Origin: Chrysaora quinquecirrha
Taxonomy: Eukaryota > Cnidaria > Scyphozoa > Semaeostomeae > Pelagiidae
DNA: 64,000 nt
NCBI GenBank assembly: GCA_014526335.1
Contig: JACTAT010000002.1
Location: 6,418,028 to 6,482,027, forward strand
Direction of reading: 5' to 3'
Part shown: one piece after another, positions 10,575-22,800 of the stretch
Position numbering within the stretch: position 1 is the stretch's first letter
Layout: each line of letters starts with the position of its first letter
Notes under the pieces: generated by a model
What the model saw: only the letters and a program-made list of their open reading frames with translations
Told to the model about the DNA's origin: nothing
Database searches by the model: none
Translations under genes and position numbers: made by a program

Positions 10575-11819
10575 TGACTCTCAAGCATGACTACTTGATC
10601 TGGTAGTGACAGTAGCTTAGTGAAAGGGGTGGTAGGGAGTGGCAAGTGTCCCTGGGACCAAGTCAAAAGGGGCACGTCAGATTGTGTAAACAGCAGAGAG
10701 ATGAAAATCAAATGTGACTACAGCAATGATGTTTGCTACACCACTGGGTAGCAGCGTGTAGATTTAGTTTTTAACATCAGATCATTGAGTATTTGTGAAA
10801 TAGACCTTTTGCCAAAATACTGATAGGATTGAACCTTTTTCAAAACTTACAGATATCAGGCTTTCAATGCTATAATGTCGATAGGCATCTATTGGTAGGT
10901 GCAAAGTTTCTCTGTCCTAGCACTGCGAAATCTTCCAGCTCTCGATCTGGAGAGTTTGGAGCCTTTTAAGTCTCTTATTTTCCCGAGAGTTGTCCAGAAG
11001 AACGGGCTTTCGATCTCTTGGAAGTCTCCAGAAAAAAGGAGACGCAGAAATGGGTCCGAGAGTAATTCACCCTAAACATTTGGTATTTTTCGATCGCAAA
11101 TCTGTCGATCAAAGTTTGATTGAAGAAAAAGGCAATTGGATTAGTTTCTTCCTTTAGCTTCAAATTTTATCGCTTAGAAGTTTCAGCCAATCATCATTAG
11201 TTTATGCCGCAATGAAACATTCGTTTTTTGTTACATTTTTCCTTTTGCTCGAAATGTTGTTCATACGGAAATTTCAAAAGGAAAAGCTTCTATCAAAAAA
11301 TCCCAGTTCGATTGACCAATATACTACCTTATACTCGCCTTGTACTACTACCACTGGCTATATTGCTATTTTTCTACGACAAGAGAGCATTTTTCAACAT
11401 TTATCGAGTAAACAGTTCAGTTCTGCGATACATTTTTCGAATTCTGCCAGTAAATGTATTATTTAATATTATATTTATCTGCATTATAGCACTTATTTGA
11501 TCAGGCTAATACTTTCTTATGAAGATAAGTGTTTAGATTCTATGATTTGAGCTATTGTATTTAAAGTTAAACGGGTAGTTAGTTAAAAGAATTCGATTCA
11601 AATTCAGAATAGAAAATTAAACGGTTTTGCTTATTCAAGATTTTGGTTGTTAATCAGTTAACATGATTTGAATTTAGTGGTAAAATTTCTATCTTGTCTC
11701 ATTCTTGTAAAATCTTGACAGGCAAACGTTCCTTATCCTGGGTTGATTTTATTACCTTATAATGGTTCCTGGTTTCCCTGTCCTAGCTCCTGTGAAAATC
11801 AATTATTCCACGTTTTTCG
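10575..11819. other. Downstream intergenic region, nothing recognised
   Basis: 3' flank of the MFSD6-like gene. Short frames on both strands carry no recognisable motif, and no repeat with a second copy in the window was seen. Confidence 0.45.
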
Positions 11820-12600
11820 CACAACGCTCTTATGGCAACATTCCGTTCAATGCAACAGTCATGCTGAAATTTTTTGTCCCTAACTCGACCAATAGCGCCA
11901 TGGCGGCTGGCAACTAGTTGGCAATTAGTTTTCTTTTGACGGCAACACGTTGGCGTACAGTTCCAGAAAGTTGGGCATCTTCTCCTCCAGCGATTTATGG
12001 GGGCCTATTATAGGGGGTCCAGAAGCCGCGAAACAGTAAAAAAATCAGCTTAAAGCTGCAATCCGTCGTCAAAAAATGGCTAAGCCGCTGCCGATTAACT
12101 TCACTCGCGGACATAACATTAACGGCTCTAATAGCTTGTCAATCGACATTTATCCTGTCGCTTCTCCGCTTGATCGCTTATTTACATTTCCTATTTCATT
12201 TTCGAGCGCCACAGAACCCTCTTCACGCACATTCCTTGTGAAATTCAGAACGTGTGTAGCTTTTTTCCGCTCTAAAGCCGCAGCTGCATGCAAAATGCCG
12301 TAAACCGATGTCAATACACACCAAAAAACGCAAGCTGCAACTTTTTCTGCAGCCGCAAATCGTAGAAAAAGCATCAAAATATTGGTCGAAGCCGTGAAAT
12401 TGCAAACTTATAATAGGCCCCCATCTATTTGCCAAATGCCAACTGATTCTCCACTCCCGCGAGCCCTAGTTGACCCTCACGCTCTTAAAACCACAATTAA
12501 CCGTATCCTTTAGGTTTTAACTAGTTGTCTGCTTGAAACTTCGATATAAGTCTGCAGATAAAATTAGCTGACGTTGGTTCTATCTATCGTATCGTAGTTC
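11820..12600. repeat. Older interspersed repeat split by an F5 element
   Basis: The parts at 11890-11997 and 12423-12600 resemble 18600-18850: GCAACTAGTTGGCAATTAGTTT, GTTGGCGTACAGTTC, GAAAGTTGGGCAT and TCAGCGATT-like blocks all recur there in the same order. The F5 element at 11998-12422 interrupts it right after the CAGCGATTTATGG block. Confidence 0.6.
11998..12422 (-). mobile_element. F5 inverted-repeat element, copy 1
   Basis: About 425 bp with matching ends GGGGGCCTATTATA and TATAATAGGCCCCC. The interior carries many GCCGC/GCGGC motifs and a CACAAGGAAT/ATTCCTTGTG block. The same element lies inverted at 27632-28083 with long stretches of near identity. It has no transposase, so it is a non-autonomous DNA transposon. 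Confidence 0.85.
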
Positions 12601-12616
12601 GACAAAAGCGTGGCTT

Positions 12617-13132
12617 GAGGCCTCCCAAGAGGGGGGGGGGTGCAAAATCACGCGATCACACGCAATTTTTCGACAACTCACGCAATCACGCACGATAAAA
12701 CTTCATTTTCACGTGCATACAACTTCAGGCGTCTCTCCCCGAAATTTTGAGCAGGATCAATATTCAGGATGTTTAACTTCATATATCTAAAGGATTGGCT
12801 TTGAAAAATGCTTTCGAGGACGAGTTTGTAACAGGGAACACACAAAATTAAGATTTTAGAAGACTTGATTAATTCATCATATGAGAGAATAACAGAAATA
12901 TAGTTACCTGACAATGCTTGATGGATAAAAGGGCATTTCTGCATTCAAGCAACCTCTCAATTATGTCGCCAATACTGTAAATCCCGAAATCACGAGCCGC
13001 ACCAAAGCATTTCACGCGACACGCAGAAGTTTAGATTCACGCATTCACGCACAAAAATTTTTTGCTTCACGAAATCACGCATGAAAAATGGTCCAATAAC
13101 GCATCACGCAGAACCGCTTGGGGGGCCTCTGG
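12617..13132. mobile_element. CACGCA-rich inverted-repeat element (F9)
   Basis: Starts AGGCCTCCCAAG and ends CTTGGGGGGCCTCT, an inverted pair. Both arms are rich in CACGCAATCACGC-type motifs (12645-12700 and 13010-13110). No coding frame. It is the only copy in the window. Confidence 0.55.
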
Positions 13133-13804
13133 CTTTAGATTCATCGGCCTGGGAAGCAAGACCAACATGTCAGTGCAAAAGCATTCAAAGCGGTAAAATT
13201 GTCGAGCGACAAATTCAGTCTAGCAACGTTCTGCTCCAGTCCAGTTGTTCCCGAATCGGTCCAGACTCCAGGTATCTCTTTTCCAATTCCTTCCAGATTT
13301 CCGTCGTTCCGTATTTTATTTGCCAACGGCCTCATCTTGAAATCTCTTTCTGATGACGTAGCATTAAAGCGTCACCATGTAATGTGATAGCTTTGATGAC
13401 AATACATGTCAGCTTACATGAAGTAACTTTGACCTTCTTTTTGACATCAATCTTTTGAATGCTGATCCTCTTGCAAGCCGCAGGCCTTTTTCAAGTCGAA
13501 AGGTTACACGCCATAAAAATGGCAAGAAATAGATCAAAGATGCTTTAAAGGTATGCATTGATAAAATAAACACATGGAAATTTCATTTCAAGCACATCGA
13601 TTTGCAACTCAAAGAGTAATTACGACTTTTCTGTATGCTTTCTGCTGGCGTCGCTCCGGAGGCTAGGCCGTTGGTTGTTTGTTTTCTAAATACGTTTCTA
13701 GTTTATCGAGTGCTGACTGTACACAAAGAGCCAGGAAACCAACTACCTTATAAATACCAAGAACCACGTCTCCAACATAACACTGAGATTCTCTCGCCAA
13801 CACA
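13133..13804. other. Upstream region of the GalNAc-transferase gene
   Basis: Intergenic sequence that must include the promoter and 5' UTR. I recognise no gene, RNA or repeat. The region just before 13805 (AACACAATG) gives a usable start context. Confidence 0.4.
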
Positions 13805-16800
13805 ATGACAATGGGAAAGCTTATCAGTCGTCTTACATCAACAAAATTTTCTTCAAAAAAAGTCATTTATGTGATAATACTGACTTCTGTATTCTGGTTC
13901 TCTCTGAACGTTCTCCTGCTGATTGCGAACAACGAAGCTGCCTTGAACTCATTAGACTCTTTATCTCTGGGACTTGCCGGTCATCGATCCAGAAGAGACT
14001 CCCATTTCATGGCTGATATGGGGGTCAAACCCCTAGCCCCCAACAGTCATGACAAGAAGGCAAAGCATTACCCATGGCAGGACACATACAGAGGGGGCAC
14101 GTTTATCCATAAAGACTACCTTGGTGGACAGAAACTACGGGACGTCTATGACGTTAGCAGCAAAGTCAACAAAAATCCTGGAATTGGAGAAAATGGAGAA
14201 GCAGCATACCTAACTTTGGATAGTGACAAAAAACTTTCAGAAAAATTATTCGCCAATCATTCATTCAACTCGATTCTTAGTGATAAAATATCATTAGATA
14301 GAACATTGATGGATGTCAGAGGTGACAAGTAAGTTCCCCTTAATGGACATTATCCCAGATTGTGGTGGCAGGCACTTGGGAGGCAAGTGTGGGCAAGGCA
14401 TTTACCAGACTGGAACCCTTATATGCAATGCCATTTGGAGAAATCCATAGTCTCTATTGTTCCTTTATTGCACACTCAGCATTGCCCACAGAAAATCCAG
14501 TCTGACAAAGGCTTTGTTTCAGTAAAAGAGCACTTTATTTGAGACAAAGGCATTCCCCCCACCCCCTTCCCCCCATGCCAGTCAAGTGTCTGCTATTGCC
14601 CAACATCAGCCTTAAAAGGATCTTAGTCTACTGAGATCTTTAGAAATTCCTAATTGCTTAAAGCCATTTTGCAGATGGCATAATCACACACAACGGTTCC
14701 TATGTTGTAATCATGTACTGAAAGTTTTGGGTGCTATCCTGCAAAATCTTATCATAGCTATGGGTTTGTCAAAAACCACGGAGCAGAGAAACTGTTGAGG
14801 TACTGCCACATCATTCCCTATTAGTTACAGCTTTGGTTTGTTGATCAACATTGAATCTGAAATCAGTCACTTTCAGACAGATTCAGAGGTACACATTTTT
14901 TCCATCATTTTCCCAAGATGATCAGGTGTGTGTTTACCATGCTAATCGGCATAGAAATATCATTCATTTCCCTAAATACTCCCAAAAAAACAATTTTTAT
15001 GTGACAATGATCTCTTCGCTAAAGTTCAGTCTTGGGAAAGTTTTATTTATATTTCTCTGTTTGCTGTTTACAGGGTATAAAGGGAGGGGCTCTCCTCCAA
15101 GCATTTTGGAGATAAGGGGCTTGGTTGGAAAGAATAGTGAGGACATACATCTTTAGTGAAACAATAGCTTTGCCACAACCCCCCTCCTTATAATCATCAA
15201 CATGTCCCTCACTGCTAAGACTAGCAGGTCATGTGTTGCAAGTCACAACTTGTTGTTTGCGGGAATGTTGTAACACTGAGTCCCTAACTTTTAAATCACA
15301 ATATTCCATTTCATTATTGATCATTTACTTTTCTAGGTGCAAGAAAAAGCATTTGACGTATGATGCAAAACTGCCAACTGCAAGTGTCGTCATTTGCTTT
15401 CACAATGAAGCTTTCTCCGTTTTGCTGAGAACAGTCCACAGCGTTCTCAATCGAACCCCTCCAAGGTTGCTAAAAGATATTATAATGGTTGATGATGCAA
15501 GTCTATATGGTAAGATTCCTTAACAGTTTTACATTGCATTCACTTATTGTTATTTGAAGCTGGGAAAATTTATAAACAAGCTACTGAATGGGGCTCAGTT
15601 GGGGTCTAAGGTACAAAAGAGAGCCTAAAGATGGGTGTGTCATTCAGAAATCCATCATGACCACATCCTTAAAAGACCCAATTTAGCTCTGTTAAAACTA
15701 AACCCCTCCACTCTTCCTTTAGACTAGAAAAGAACCCCATTGAATAGTTGATTGATATTATTATATAAGGTTGCTTACTCTGTACTGACAGTAATATAAT
15801 TTATGCTAATGTTAATGTAATGCAAATGCCAATTATAAATTCTGTAAGGGGAGTGCAAATCACCCCCAAAAATGCAAGACCTAATTTTGAAAAGAGGGGC
15901 CATGCCCCCTGAATGCCCCCCTAAACCCCTGAAAATAATCTCTGATTTGATGATGTTTTGAAAACTTTGTCCAAGAAGGATCAGAAAAACAATCCTGCTT
16001 TTTGGCTAAATTGTCATAAATGGGCGGTATAACAATTTACTATTTCAAATAAGTACTAAAACCTTTATATATTGCTTGGATAACCTTATAACATTAGGAA
16101 ATGTCAATGCAAACATATTGGACTAGTGTCTTGAATTTATGCATATCTTGGCTTTTTCCCATGGCTGTGGGTTAATATTGACCATAATTGTCTTTAGAGA
16201 AAGTTGTCCCAGGATAATATAATAATACATGTTACATTATAATAAATATTACATTGCATAGCATAACATTATTTAATATGGTATAACATTATTCAATTAT
16301 TTTTATGTAAAAGGATAGGATGAATTTTTCCACAACTAAGTAACATCCCAAAATTAATGGAGTTTGAACCCAAGACTGGATGATCAGAGAGCCAAGGATG
16401 ATTCCACTGAGCTAAAGAGCAAAAAAAATTGCTGAGTAACTCTCCAAGTCCTATATCCAAAGGCTCCCCTCTAACTTGTGAAATGGAACTTTGCTATATT
16501 TAACGAGATTTCGAGATATTAAGGGCTTTCCCAAGCCAAGGTTGGTTGCCTCAAAGAGACCAAGGCCTACCAAAATGTCTTTGGCCCAAAGAATTTTCGG
16601 TGTTTTACAGAAAAGAGTGCTTGCGTTTCTTGGCAACACTAGCTGGCCATGTGGCCCTTTTCACCCGACTTCAGTGCTTTTTGAGAAAGTTTAAGAACCA
16701 TTTCTCGTGATTCCTGTGACTTTTGTACCCAAAAGTTATTTATCATTCACCAAAAACCATTTTTAAAAGAAGGAGGACGGAGGGCATTTAGCGTTGAGTG

Positions 16801-19800
16801 AAAATCAGCGTATGGTGTTCCAGCGATTAGGCAAGCATTTGAGCTTTCTCTACAGGATATTTCGACTCTCTTTTACCCTTATCGTTGCATAAGCTCATAA
16901 ACTTGACTTCTTTAAGCTTGATGTTTCACCACGCACTGCGAAAACTAAACTTGTTTATTTAGCTGTCTTATTTTTTCATTTACTGTCACCTCAGGCATAG
17001 AAAATTTCACAAAATCTGAAGACTTCAAGCTTCATAAGTAAACACACGATTCTTGTAATCTCCTCAAACAGTGAACATTTTCTTGAACTTAATAAGCAAC
17101 TTTTCCGTATTTACTGAAATGCGAGAATATTTGAGAGTATTTGAGGTTGCTACACAATTAACTATTTGCGAGATGTCAATACTTTGCCATTAATTTTGCC
17201 GTTGAATTTGGACCACATTTCTGGAGAGTAAGATGAGATAGTACAGTTTTACCGGTCAACTTTCTCCTTATAACGTTCTCTCGGATATACCATACTGTTC
17301 AAATTGTCCCTGGGAGTGTAGACTGTATTCGAGCAATCTCTGTGGAGGGGTCCACAAGACATTGTTGCCTCCTTTGCGTGCCCATACACTCTTTTTCTTT
17401 TATAAGAACAATTTTATAAGAACACGAGCCTGGGTTTTGCCCGGATTTTGCGAACAAATAAAGAACAAGCTGAGGCTGGCCTTTTAAAAAGCGCTAAGAA
17501 TATCAGCTAAATATGTAAGCCAGACAGTCAAACTGAACGTAAAAAGCAAGCAAACAAAGAAATAGACAAGATTGCTGCATTTTCACACAAACCTAGTACC
17601 ACTCTAGACTTTCATTAAAAAATATAGATATCTAAGTAACCAAGGAATTAAGAACAGATTAAGAACATTTCAGGCTCAAAAACGGCAAAATCTTAAGAAC
17701 AGCCAGCCTCGATCAAAATTTCCTGGTTCTTATAAAAGAAAAAGAGTGTATGACACTAAATGAAATTTGTCATGGTTTGATTAATCATTTCATCATTTTA
17801 ACGGGGAAAGATTTTAACGTTTGAAAGTATTTTGATATTTTGGCCTATTTTTTCTTACTGATTCTTCGTTACCTTTATACAGATTTTCTAAAGAAGCCAA
17901 TCGATGACCACGTGGCGAAGCTATCCCCGAAAGTCAAAGTGATTCGAAACAAAAACAGACAAGGCCTGATTCGATCCAGGCTCAACGGAGCTGCCGCGGC
18001 CAGAGGTGACGTCATCGTTTTTCTTGATTCTCACTGCGAAACGACACCTGGATGGATCGAACCGCTTTTGGCGCGAATCAAAGAAAGTCGCTCTAACGTC
18101 GTTGTTCCGACGATTGAGGTAATCAATGCCGATACCTTGCAGTATCAAGCAGCTGCCAACCCTGATCAAAGAGGAGGGTTCGGATGGGATTTGTTTTATA
18201 AATGGAAGCCTATACCAGCAGAAGAGCAACAACTCAGAAAAGATGAGACTGACTTTATAAGGTTAGTAAATTTAGTTTTGTAGCTGATTGTTGGTTTTGG
18301 TTACTAAGATGTAGGGATCTGGTAAAGAGACCCAATTTGATATAAAGAAGACGTTTCTCTGAACGACATAACGACGTCAGATTAACGTTAATTCTCCTTC
18401 ACAAGAACGCTCTGCACTGCGCGGCCCGTGTTTGTTGTGCTCATACTGGTTGTGAAGAGACGATGATTGTCTTGGATAATTCCATTCACTGCATGTCCAA
18501 GCTGTATTGTGCTGTCTTGGTCAACTGTTAATGTTTCGGCCTATCTCGACGTTGCATGCAACAAGAACTTATTGCCGACTACAAATCGGTGTTTATTTGG
18601 AACTAATTTATGGCAACTGACCTGTTGAGATAAGCGCTTTGGCATTTAGTTGGTAACTAGTTCCTTGTTTACTAAAACTTGTTGGCGCACAGTTCAGGAA
18701 AGTTGTGCATATTCTAATTCAGCGATTGGTTGAGCGTTCTTGAAACTGTGATCAATTTTATCCAATAGGTTCTGACCAGTTGTTGTTAAGTCGACATAAG
18801 TTTGCAGGTTCAACTAGTTGGTATTAAGTTTATCTCATTCTAAATCGACATAAGCCTGGCTTAAGACTTTAAAAATGCTTTGCAGTGAAAGCTTCAAAAG
18901 TCATTGCAAACCGTAGCAGCAATTCAAGGTTTTTTTCTTTTGGTCCCTACTCATTCATTGTCGTAGAGAGGTTTTCACACCTTTTCTCAAATTTTCGCTA
19001 TTTCTAGGACTCCAGCTATGGCCGGTGGCCTCTTCGCCATTCACCGGAAGTATTTTTATGAGATTGGATCATATGATATGGAGATGGACATATGGGGAGG
19101 CGAAAACTTGGAAATGTCTTTTAGGGTATGTAAGGATATGATGAACTAGCTAATAGTTTTTGAGTGGTACGAAATTTCGAAATTGTAAGAGACAGCGGAA
19201 ACATCTCTGGACATGCTTAAAAGCTTTTTTCGTCTGGCACTCCTCAGAGTATAAACGTCAGAAGCAGAAACATTTGAGTAAGGGGGTATTTATAGCCAGA
19301 TGCAGATCCAAATGCACCAATCAGAAAGAGAAACCGAATTGGCATTGTGTTTTAATCCGCTTGCGGGATACATCGGGAAGATCAAAATAATTGATTTCGA
19401 GAGTCCTACTTAGACTTTTTACCTTCCTCCCACTCTTTCGGAAACAGCTTCTAATAACAACAACGACAACAACACAGCTGATTCCTCAGAGTACTATGAA
19501 GCAAAAAGCAACCTGTTGTTGTGGTTGTTCGGGTAATTGTTGGTTGTTGTTTGCGAATGGTACGACTCGTGTAATAAGTCTACGTCCTACTGAGAAAACG
19601 AACTCTATCTGTCTACACCGAACCGGCCTTTTGGTTTTGATAAAGACAGATTCAAAAACTCCTAAATGGAGCGAAGATCTTTTTTTGCCAATGATTTCAA
19701 AACAATTCTCGCTGTAATTTTCTGCACAATTTGGGTTGTCAATAGGGTGTTGTCTTATGGCCGAATCGTGTTTGAGGCTAGATTCTTGCTCAGACCAGGG

Positions 19801-22800
19801 GGGGTGGTTGCTCTCTTTGGCGAAAATTGTGCTGTCAAATAAAAGTAGGGACATGCTGTTTAACTCTCCTAACCTCTGGGAAGTGCGACCAGATATCGTT
19901 GATATTTATCGTTGTATTAAACAACAAGTTCAAACTAGCATTCTTCAACGCAATTTTCTGCAAAGAGAGCAACCATGGATGCTCTTTGCTTATTTCGTGT
20001 GTTTCTTTTTTGGGTCACCAAATAAGAAGACAGTTATTTCTATAGCAACACAGTGGAATAATTTTTATGAAAATTTTTTAGATTTGGATGTGTGGTGGCA
20101 GAGTGGAGATCATTCCTTGTTCAAGAGTTGGTCATATATTTAGAAAATATACAAGCCCGTACAAATTTCCTGATGGCGTGGAGAAAACCTTGGCTAAAAA
20201 TCTCAACAGACTTGCTGAAGTTTGGATGGATGAATTCAAAGAATTATATTACCAGAAAAGACCACATGCGAGGTTAGAATTTTATTTTTGTTCCGTGCCG
20301 CAGGGGGAGAGTTTTGTAGTTCAGTGCAAAATGCTGAGTGGTCGAGTATAACGTTTTCAGCTCTAGAATGTCTCATAGAATTTCAAGGATCTCAAAGCGA
20401 GAATCACCTTAACTCTTTTGTGTCCAACAATTTGAGCCCCTATGACACTGGTGTGGTGAACGAGGTACCAAGACCTTAATTAAGCCCACAATCGAAGCTT
20501 CGTCAAGATCAATTTTGAGTTCGACAAGCCCATTGCTAAATCAGTGGCCTTTGCCTAATCGTTGTTATATCGTACTCTTTCCGCACAGACTGTTTTAATC
20601 TTTAAACCTGCGTTAACAAGCATATTGCTTGCTTCCTCACTTACTTCTGAATACAGGTTGCTGCATAGACTTATTACATTAATCGTAGTTATCGCTATTT
20701 AGTCTTGGACGCTCAAACTACTCTAAGCAAACAGCTGAATGGTTGTTGTTGTTGTTGTTGTTGCTGTTTGCGGGGAGTGGGACTCATGTAATAAGTTTAG
20801 ATCCTGCATGCAAAAGATGGCGACCTCTTCTATCAGTCCTTTCTTTACAACCTCGTCCCAGGCCACAATGCAATTCTCTCGAATCTCACAGGAAAATCAA
20901 TTTGGTATCGAATATGGTCAGTTTCACGTAGTTTCACGTAGTTTCACGTAGTTTCAGGTAGAGGCCTACTCATCACGAGGGACGAAGTTACTTTTTTATA
21001 TTGAGGACTTTCGAAGGGAATAATTCATGGGAAAAATTTTCTTGGTCACGGGAATTCAACAAATTCAACATGTTTATGCATTTGCACTTCTAGAACATTT
21101 TGTTGTCTTATTCAACGCATATAATTTTGTACAATATTCAAGAGCGCCTCCTCCCTTCTTATTTCTCTTTCTTATTGGTGTCTGGATATATTCTAAGGCT
21201 ATGACTTTGTATCTTTCTACAGAAACATGTACTATGGAGACATAAGCAAACGTGTTGAATTAAGAAAGAAGTTGAAATGCAAATCATTTAAATGGTATCT
21301 TGACAATATTTATCCTGATTCACAAATGCCTGATTTGTATCCTCCAGCTAAAGGAGAGGTAATAAACATTATTCTTTTTCATTGAACTTTATTATGTATT
21401 CAAAATTTTGAGCAACAGCAGAAACATCTCTGGACATAATTGAAAGCTTTTTTCGTCTGACACTCTTCAGAGTGTAAACGTCAGAAACAGACCGAAACAA
21501 TTAAAGGTGGAGTTTATAGATAAGGATCGAAATGCACCAATCAGAAAGTAAAGCCAAATCGGTATTTTATTTTAAAACACCAATCAGCTTGTCGGATACA
21601 GCGGGAAGACCAATAGAATTAATTGAATAGTCCAAACGAGAAAACGAACTCTATCTGTCCACACAGAACCGGCCGTTTAGTCTTGCTTGACGCATGTCTT
21701 AGGAATGTCGGACCAGAAAAAGCTTTAAAGTTTTTCCAGAGCTGCTTCCACTATTTCTCGCAGTTTTGAAATTTTGTACTACTAAAAGACTATTATGCAT
21801 TAGTGTTGGTTTACTTCTATTACAACCATACCGCAATATGACGAGATTTAGGTGAAATTGCCAGTTTACTATGGTAGCAATTTCAGACGTTTAAAAACAA
21901 TAGTCCTTCCTTAAAATTTTGCCAATGATTATTTGGGAAACAAACAGGCTTCTGGGGCAGGATGAGGGACCTACTGGGCAAAATATAAGTTGCTTTTTCA
22001 CAACAGGGTATTACATTGCTTACTTATTCAGCTTGAATCTAATCTTTTCTTTGTGTGTAGCTCTAAGGTTAGTCATTACCTTCGTCTATTCTTTCAGATC
22101 CGTAACCCATCTAGTGGCTATTGCTTGGATTCTATGGGTGTCAAAGATGGAGGTGGAAAATTAGGAATATTCCCATGCCATGGTCAAGGAGGCAATCAGG
22201 TATTCTTAATGCACACCTTGCTTTATAAATCGTCTTTACCAAATACCTATAATACTTGCTCTAGAGTTTTAGTCTGTTTGCATCATCTGCTGTATGGATA
22301 CCTGAAATCCTGAATTATTCTGCTTGTTGACTTGCTTGCTTGCTTTCATGCTTGCTTGCTTTCATGCTTGCTTGCTATACTAGTTTGACTCCTAAGTTGC
22401 TTGCTAGCTTGGCCGCTAAGTTGCTTGCTTGCTTGCTCGCTAGCTATGCTGCTGAGTTGCTCGCTTGCTTGCTACCTTAGTTGCTAAGTTGATTGTTTGC
22501 TTGTTTGCTTTTGTGCTTGCTTGCTTGCTTGCTTGCTTGGCTGCTAAGTTGCTTGCTTGCTTTTTAGCTTGCCTGCTAGTTGTTTGCTTTCTTGGCTGCA
22601 ACGTTGCTTGCTTTCTCGCTTGGCTGCAAAGTTTCTTGCTTGCTTGGCTGCTAAGTTGCTTGCTTGCTTGCTTGATTTTAAGCTTGGCTGCTAGTTTTTT
22701 ACTTGCTTGGATGCTAAGTTCGTTGCTTGGTTGCTTCATTGACTGCTTAGTTTAATTGCTTGCTTGCTGACTGTTATTTTTAACAACTGAATCAAGCCTT

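Noticed and set aside
22440..22755. Leu/Ala/Cys-rich plus-strand and Lys/Gln/Ala-rich minus-strand frames
   Set aside because: Products of the GCTT array in a GalNAc-transferase intron.
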